Of a DNA stretch of 13,007 bases, positions 1-7,100 are shown in pieces. A program made the position numbers and the translations under genes. How positions within the stretch are numbered: position 1 is the stretch's first letter; every line of letters begins with the position of its first letter. This stretch comes from an uncultured bacterium (GTDB taxonomy: Bacteria > Bacteroidota > Bacteroidia > Chitinophagales > CAIOSU01). The DNA lies in assembly GCA_903861055.1 (NCBI GenBank), contig CAIOSU010000312.1:1-13007 (forward strand), read 5' to 3'. The notes under the pieces were generated by a model. That model had not been told where the DNA came from. It saw only the letters and a program-made list of their open reading frames with translations, and made no database searches.

Positions 1-3000
1 GACCACTGGGGCATCGATAACGTGGCCATTTATTACAACGACCCTACCTACAATATTACTTGGCAACACGATGGTTACTCTTATGGCCAAGGCAACTCTG
101 GTGGTGCAAGCCCTAACAGGGTTTGCCCACAAACCACTACCAATTATTTTGTGCTGATGACTAATGGCACTACCATCTGCCGAGATACGGTTACGCTTAC
201 AGTGGTAAACCCAACTATAGACATTAACGCTGGCAACGATACCAGCATTTGCCCAGGCACATGTGCCAACTTGAATGCGACGGCTAAAGTGATAAAAAGC
301 CCTCAGCAAACCCCTACTTATTCAAACAATGAGTTTCAGGTGATAGCACCAGGTAGCCCAGCAGAGATTAACATTAACGTAACCGGGCTCAATAATCTTA
401 CTATCAATCCGGTTGTTATACAATCGGTTTGCATCGGTTCGCTCACATACTTTGGTACTGGGTTAGATTTTAGTGTTTTTCCGCCAGTACCTGTAACCAT
501 AACTGCCCGAAACCTGCGTTTTGAGCTAATTTGCCCCGACGGAACAGTTTTGTTGCTTTTGCCTCAAAATATTATAACCCAAGGCAATACCTTATCTAAT
601 TTGTGTTTTGTGCCAGCTGCACCTGCAATAACTACAGGCTCCCCGCCATATACTGGAAGCTTTAGCCCCAACCAGCCTTTTACAAACTTAAATGGTTGTA
701 CCTCCAATGGTGTATGGAAGTTGAGGGTAAGTTTACCTGGGGCTGCTTTTGGTACAGGATTTTTTAATAACTGGCGTATTACTTTTAACGACCCTGAGAT
801 CAGTTACCCTGCCGATATAACTTGGAGCCCCACCACCAACATGACGGGCTCAACTACCCTAACGCCACAAGTTTGCCCAACGGGTGCAACTACCTATACC
901 CTTAGCGCCAGCGATACGGCAGGATGCGTAACTGTAACCGACCAAGTAACCGTTACCGTATTGCCGAGTTGCTGCAACCTAACTATTGGGGCTACGGCTA
1001 CCAACCCGGCTTGCGGCGCTAGCAATGGCACTATCAGTATAAACGTTACCCAAGGCACGGGGCCGTATACTTATACTTGGACCCCCGGCGGTGTATTAGG
1101 TGCATCGCGTACCGGATTAACTGCTGGCACTTATACCGTAAGGATAACCGATACTGGTCAGCCTACCTGTTTTAAGGATACTACTATTACCCTAACTTCT
1201 CCTAATTCGCCTGTGATAAATAGCATTACCCCAACCGCTGAAACTTGCGCTGGTTTTAACGATGGCAGTATTGCGGTAAACGCCAGTGGCGGAACCGGAG
1301 CACTTACTTATACTTGGACACCAGCTAATACGGGTGCCAACATCAATAACCTTGCCGATGGCAACTATACCGTAACCGTAACGGATGCCAGTGGATGCTC
1401 CGTTACAGGTAGCACAAGCGTGGCTGCAGGGCCGCCTTGTTGTAACTTGGCTATTTCGGCAAGTACTGCAAGCCCTACTTGTGGCGCTACCAATGGAAGC
1501 ATAACCATAAATGTAACCACCGGAAGTGGCAATTACACATATGCTTGGACAGGTGGCATAAGTGCTACCAATACTCTTACAAGCATTGGCGCAGGAACAT
1601 ACAGCGTAACCGTTACCGACGTTACGCAAGGTTGCAACCGCGATACTACCATTACTTTGAGTAGCGCCAATGCACCAACTATTAGTAACATAGCCAGTAC
1701 TGCTGAAACTTGCTTAGGCGACGGCGATGGCACGGCAACGGTAGCTGCTTCAGGTGGCACCGGAGCCTTAACTTACAATTGGAATACAACTCCCGCTCAG
1801 GCTACAGCAACTGCTACCGCACTTGTACCCGGTAGTTATAGCGTAACGGTAACTGACGGAGTGGGTTGCCAAGCGGTATCGAATGTGGTGGTTGCAGCGG
1901 GGCCAAACTGTTGTAACTTGAGCTATACCATTGCTACCACTAACCCAACTTGTGGCAACAACGATGGCTCGGTAAATATTACCAACTTGGGCGGCTCGGG
2001 CAGTTATAGTTTCCTTTGGAGCGACAACTCGTCAGGTCAAAATTTGTTGAACGTTGGTGCTGGAACTTATAGCGTTACCATTACCGACAACACTTACCCT
2101 AACTGCCAGTTGGATACTACCATATCGTTGAGCAACCCTAACGCCCCGGTAATTGATAATATAGTAGCCACTGCCGAAACTTGTTTGGGTAATGATGATG
2201 GCACTGTAGATTTAACCGTAAGTGGTGGAGCAGGCGGTTACGTATTTGGTTGGAGCAATACAGCAACCACGGAGGATTTAACGGGTCTTGCACCGGGCAC
2301 TTACAACGTGACCGTAACAGATGCATTAGGTTGCCAAGTTTCAGGATTTATTGCCGTACCTGCGGGGCCAAACTGCTGTAATCTAGCATTTGATTTGGAT
2401 GTAATTGACCCTAGCTGTGGCCAAAGCAATGGTTCACTTGAAGTAACGAATGTATCGGGCACGGGTCCGTTTATCAATATCTGGAGCAATGGTGCTTCTA
2501 CTGCATTGATTAATAACCTAGCAGCCGGAACGTATACTGTAACGGTAACCGATAACGGCCAACCCAACTGCCAACTGGATAGCACCATTACCATAAGCGA
2601 TGCCGGTGGGGCAGTGCTCACAGTTTCGTCGAACAACGAATCATGCGCTGGAGCAGCCGATGGAACCGCAACGGTAACTGCTACTGGCGGCGCTGCACCA
2701 TTAACCTACACTTGGAGCAACTTAGCCACAGGCGCTAGCATTACTGGATTGGCGCCAGGCCCATACACGGTTTCGGTTGAAGATGCTAATGGTTGCATCA
2801 GCACTGCACAGGTAAACATAGTTGCCGGTGGACAGTGTTGTAGCTTATTGGCCTCGGCAACTACCACACCGGCCAGTTGTGGCAATGCCGATGGAAGCAT
2901 AACCGTAACTGTTGTTGCAGCTTCTGGTACAGCGCCATTCCAGTACAACCTTAACGGCGGCAGTTTTGGTGCGAGTAATGTATTTACCGTTGGCGGCGGA

Positions 3001-4035
3001 AACTATACCGTTATAGCCCGCGATGTAAATGGCTGTGATACCACTCTGTTAGTGACGGTAAATGAAGCCAACAATACTTTAGTACTGACCCCTAGCAGTT
3101 TCAACCCAACCTGCCCTGGAGGCACTGATGGCTGGGTAGGCATTAATGTAGCGGGTGGCACTCCACCAAATGTTACCACATGGTCGACAGGTGCGAGTAC
3201 CGATACCTTGCTAAACCTTGGTGCAGGTACTTATAATGTTACAGTTACCGATGTGTCGAATTGCTCGGCTTTCTTAAGCATTACGTTAACCAATCCTGCT
3301 CCGCCGAGCGTTAACTTGGGTGATGATATCGACCTATGCGACGGACAAACCATCGGCCTGGATGCGGGATTGGCAGGTGCCTATACATGGTCTACGGGCG
3401 ATACTACGCAAGGTATTACTGCTGCCGCTAGCGGTACTTATAGCGTTACCATTACCAATGCAGGCGGCTGCACCGCCACCGATGATGTTTTGGTTACTGT
3501 GGCAACCCCATTTACCGTGGATGCAGGCGAGGACACTACAATCATTCAATTTGAAAGTGTGTTGGAGCTTACAGGCACTGTAACTGGCTCGGCAGGCGGT
3601 AGCTATTTATGGACCCCAAGTGATTATTTGGCTTGCGACAATTGCCAAACGACTTCACTTTCGCCGGATAGCACCACTACATATGTGCTGGTATACACCG
3701 ATGCGCTGGGTTGCACCGCATCTGATAGCGTTACCATTACGGTATTGCCAGGCGAGTATATCGCCATTGTGCCCAATGCTTTCAGCCCAAATGCCGATGG
3801 AACAAACGACATACTGTATGTATACCATAAAGGCGTAAGACGCCTTGTTTTCAGGGTGCACGACCGATGGGGAGAGAAAGTGTTTGAAACCGACGATATG
3901 AACAAAGGTTGGGATGGAACCCTCAAAGGCGTTAACGCGCAAGACGGGGTGTATGTATGGGACCTTTATGTAGAGTTTTTAAACCTGCAAATACCCGCAC
4001 AACGCTCAAAAGGTAGTGTATTGCTGCTAAAATAA
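1..4035 (+). CDS. 5'-truncated giant surface adhesin: P-like domain, SprB-type repeats, type B T9SS sorting domain
   Basis: The frame is open from base 1 (residues DHWGIDNVAIYYND) and runs 1344 residues to TAA at 4033-4035, so the true start lies left of the window. Residues 1-10 look like the end of a lectin-like domain (WGIDNV). Residues ~112-264 resemble a proprotein-convertase P domain (CPDGTVLLLLP, then SPPYTGSFSP, GVWKLRV and NNWRITF). Five tandem ~155-residue units follow (970-3300), each made of two SprB-like repeats with GTYxVTVTD and GC motifs. Next come an Ig-like domain (LGDDIDLCDGQT...SGTYSVTI) and a PKD-like domain (SYLWTPSDYLACDNC...). The last ~90 residues are a gliding-motility-associated C-terminal domain: PNAFSPNADGTND, DRWGEKVF, GWDG, ending KGSVLLLK. 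This family is exported through T9SS and displayed on the surface; F. johnsoniae SprB is the model gliding adhesin. A role in adhesion or gliding is inferred. Domain calls are strong; the ligand is unknown. Confidence 0.93.
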   Translation, partial: DHWGIDNVAIYYNDPTYNITWQHDGYSYGQGNSGGASPNRVCPQTTTNYFVLMTNGTTICRDTVTLTVVNPTIDINAGNDTSICPGTCANLNATAKVIKSPQQTPTYSNNEFQVIAPGSPAEININVTGLNNLTINPVVIQSVCIGSLTYFGTGLDFSVFPPVPVTITARNLRFELICPDGTVLLLLPQNIITQGNTLSNLCFVPAAPAITTGSPPYTGSFSPNQPFTNLNGCTSNGVWKLRVSLPGAAFGTGFFNNWRITFNDPEISYPADITWSPTTNMTGSTTLTPQVCPTGATTYTLSASDTAGCVTVTDQVTVTVLPSCCNLTIGATATNPACGASNGTISINVTQGTGPYTYTWTPGGVLGASRTGLTAGTYTVRITDTGQPTCFKDTTITLTSPNSPVINSITPTAETCAGFNDGSIAVNASGGTGALTYTWTPANTGANINNLADGNYTVTVTDASGCSVTGSTSVAAGPPCCNLAISASTASPTCGATNGSITINVTTGSGNYTYAWTGGISATNTLTSIGAGTYSVTVTDVTQGCNRDTTITLSSANAPTISNIASTAETCLGDGDGTATVAASGGTGALTYNWNTTPAQATATATALVPGSYSVTVTDGVGCQAVSNVVVAAGPNCCNLSYTIATTNPTCGNNDGSVNITNLGGSGSYSFLWSDNSSGQNLLNVGAGTYSVTITDNTYPNCQLDTTISLSNPNAPVIDNIVATAETCLGNDDGTVDLTVSGGAGGYVFGWSNTATTEDLTGLAPGTYNVTVTDALGCQVSGFIAVPAGPNCCNLAFDLDVIDPSCGQSNGSLEVTNVSGTGPFINIWSNGASTALINNLAAGTYTVTVTDNGQPNCQLDSTITISDAGGAVLTVSSNNESCAGAADGTATVTATGGAAPLTYTWSNLATGASITGLAPGPYTVSVEDANGCISTAQVNIVAGGQCCSLLASATTTPASCGNADGSITVTVVAASGTAPFQYNLNGGSFGASNVFTVGGGNYTVIARDVNGCDTTLLVTVNEANNTLVLTPSSFNPTCPGGTDGWVGINVAGGTPPNVTTWSTGASTDTLLNLGAGTYNVTVTDVSNCSAFLSITLTNPAPPSVNLGDDIDLCDGQTIGLDAGLAGAYTWSTGDTTQGITAAASGTYSVTITNAGGCTATDDVLVTVATPFTVDAGEDTTIIQFESVLELTGTVTGSAGGSYLWTPSDYLACDNCQTTSLSPDSTTTYVLVYTDALGCTASDSVTITVLPGEYIAIVPNAFSPNADGTNDILYVYHKGVRRLVFRVHDRWGEKVFETDDMNKGWDGTLKGVNAQDGVYVWDLYVEFLNLQIPAQRSKGSVLLLK
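970..3300 (+). repeat. Five tandem ~465-base coding repeats (double SprB-like units)
   Basis: Units begin at 970, 1438, 1909, 2374 and 2836, giving periods of 468, 471, 465 and 462 bases. Every unit opens with a Cys-Cys pair (CCNL four times, CCSL once), preceded from the second unit on by an AGP- or AGG-type linker. Inside each unit are two SprB-type modules. The first carries a T/S-C-G motif, an aromatic-W strand and GTY-V-TD. The second begins with ETC or a variant and ends DxxGC. Module borders are conserved in protein, but synonymous positions have drifted, so the array is not a recent duplication. The fifth unit is the most divergent: its second module starts NPTCPGGTDG and it loses the ETC motif. 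Confidence 0.9.
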
Positions 4036-4130
4036 TTTAACTTAACATCGACCAATGCCCTGACCCTGAATAAGTGAATGGCAACAACTGAACTAATTAA
4101 ACTAACCAACCAGAATAACGAGACCAGGTT

Positions 4131-7100
4131 ATGAAAATGGCCCTTTATTATCGACTAGGCATTACCTCCTGGGTATTGCCGTTACTAATGTTGTGCACTT
4201 TTGCATTGCATGCCCAGCAAACCACTTACCGCATCAACTACGATATTTCATTGTTTGATTTACCCGGAGGCTTAGTTCAGGCTTCATCGGGCAACGTGGT
4301 GTTTGCGGGCACCAATACTAGTTTTATCCCAATATCGGGCACTCTTACCGAGGTAAATAACATCGGCACAGTTGTATGGTCAAAGCGCTATAATGCGCTT
4401 TCTGTGGCAACCGATTTTCAAGATATCAAGCGGGTAGCTTCGGGCGGGTACATTATTACTGGCTCCAATGGCTCCGATTTGATGTTGATGCGCACCGATG
4501 CCGCGGGCAATGTTACGTGGGCCAATACCTACCAAGTTGCTAGTACCAATAGTTTTGGCAATAGGGTTATACCTACTTCCGATGGTGGTTTTGTGGTAGC
4601 TGGCAGCATTACTGGTGCCGACCCCGATGGAGCTGGTGCATTGGTTAGGCAAGACTCCACTAATATGTATTGTATAAAGGTTAACTCAAGCGGAGCGCTG
4701 CAATGGGGCAATGTGTTTTTCTATACCACAGCCTTTGTTGATGACCATTCGTTGGTTGATGTGGCTGAAGTATCGGATGGTTACATTTTTACGGGTTCTG
4801 TGAACGAGAGTGGCAACGATGGACCTACCGATGCGGTGGTTATCAAAACAAATACATCGGGTGCTCGCCAATGGTCGTATCGTTATGGTGGGGGTAATAG
4901 CCAAGATGGCTCCTCTATTAGAGCGTTGAGTGGAAGTGAGGTGCTTATCTCAGGTGGTGATAACGGAAGGCCCTATTATATTCGAATGAGTTCGGCAGGC
5001 AGCGTTACGGCTGGAAGTAGATATTCCTTCGGTTTCTTGAGTTTTGATCAAGCTTTCGGCACCGATATTGTGCAAACCAATGATGGCAATTATGCAATGT
5101 TTGGTACTTATATTGGTTTCAATGTTCCGCCTGTTTTTTCAGCGTTTATTCTTAAAATCAACCCAAGTAATGGCAGTTTAATTTTCCAAAAATACTACTC
5201 ACCTACCTCTACATCCTTTTTAAGCGTATCGCTTTTGCCAGAAGGCATTCAGGCTGCCGACTCATCATACATGATGATTTCTACGGGCTTTGGTTCTGGC
5301 GGTAGCGGTGGCTATGATTATGAATTGATTAAAGCAGATAAGAACGGCTTGCTCAATAACACGGGTTGTCCAGAGGCTAATTTGAACCTATCTAGGGCAA
5401 GTTTTACGCCTGGCTTATCGAGTTTTACCCCTATCACAACCACTGCTGTTTCCGCAAGTGCATTGACCATGGTTATTACAACACCCAGCACCACATCCGC
5501 TGTTGCGTGTCGCACTATTATTTGTAACCGGCCAGAGGCTGCCAATAGCGTAACGGCTACCAACAACAACTTCTGCCCGGGAGGTTCAAGTCAAATAAAT
5601 GCCAGTGGTACAAGTAGCAACGTAGTATATAAAGTATATACAGCATCAACGGGCGGCACTTTATTAGGAACCACACCACTCACCGTTAGCCCAATCGTAA
5701 CTACTACCTATTATGTAGAAACTGAGGATACGGCTAACCCCGGTTGCGTAAGTGCAACCCGCCCTTCAGTTACTATTACCGTTTTGCCAGCTGCTCCGTT
5801 GCAACCTGGCACTATTAGCGGCCCTAACCCTGCTTGCCCGGGTAGCCAAACTTATACTATTGGTGCCGTAACCAATGCTAGCAGCTATACTTGGAGCGTA
5901 AGCGGAGGTGGCACTATTTCGGGTAGCGGAACTTCCGCCTCTGTAAACTGGACCACACCAGGCACTTATACAGTTTCGGTAACTGCTACCAATAGTTGCG
6001 GTACCAGTTCCGCCCGAACGCTATCAGTTACAGTAAGCAACCCTCAACCAGCGCAACCCGGTGCAATTACGGGCAATACTAATCCATGCCCAGGCACCGA
6101 GGCTTATAGTATAGGGGCGGTAGCCAATGCCACCAGTTATACCTGGAGCGTAAGCGGCGGCGGCACTATCACGGGCAGCGGTACATCGGCTAGCGTAAGT
6201 TGGACAACATCAGGCGGTCCTTATACCATATCAGTAACTGCCACCAACAGCTGCGGAACCAGTGCTGCACAAACCTTGCAGGTAAACGTTCAAGCCGGCC
6301 CTCCAACTTCTATTGGCGCTATTACTGGCCTTACCAATGTGTGCGTAGGCAGCCAACCATACAGCGTACCAGCAGTTGCTGGCGCTACTACTTACACATG
6401 GAGCGTAAGCGGTGGCGGCAGCATTACTGGTGGTCAAGGTACGCGCAACGCAACTATTAACTGGACTGCTGCAGGCACGTACAACGTATCTATCACTGCT
6501 TCAAACGGCTGTGGAAGCGTAAACGCTACGCCAATAACCGTAACGGTTGCCGGCGCACCACCTATAACCCCAGGCCCAATAACAGGCACCAATACTGCTT
6601 GTACGGGCAACCAAACCTATACCATTGCAGCTGTCGCAGGTGCCGATACTTACACTTGGAGCGTAAGCGGAGGTGGTTCGGTAGTATCGGGTGCCAATAG
6701 CACCAGCTTTACCGTAAATTGGACCACATCGGGCACCCATACCGTATCGGTTACTGCTACCAATGCTTGTGGCACCAGCAGCGCGGCTACCACATCGGTT
6801 ACCGTTTCACAATCGGTTCCTCCGGTTCCTGGCGCAATAACCGGTTTAGCAAGCGTTTGTGCGGGTAGCCAATCGTATAGTATTGCAACTGTGGCAGGTG
6901 CCACAGGCTATACTTGGGCGGTAAGCGGTGGTGGTAGCATAGCCAGCGGGCAAGGTACCAACAGTATTGCCATTAACTGGGCAACCCCCGGTGGACCCTA
7001 TACAGTAACCGTAGTTGCTACCAATATTTGTGGCAACAGCAGTTCGTCTGATTTGCAAGTAACCGTATTGCCAGCCAACCCCGCGGCACCTGCCAGCATT

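Noticed and set aside
1192..3549. Several long minus-strand open frames opposite the first adhesin, including 1192-1629, 2301-2636 and 3334-3549
   Set aside because: They lie opposite strongly supported repeat domains. Their translations are low-complexity echoes of the Thr/Gly/Val-rich repeats, and they have no start context or recognisable domain.
4036..4130. A promoter or terminator in the 95-base gap between the two large genes
   Set aside because: I found no convincing Bacteroidota -7 box (TAnnTTTG with an upstream TTG at the right distance) and no hairpin with a T run. The gap is merely A-rich.
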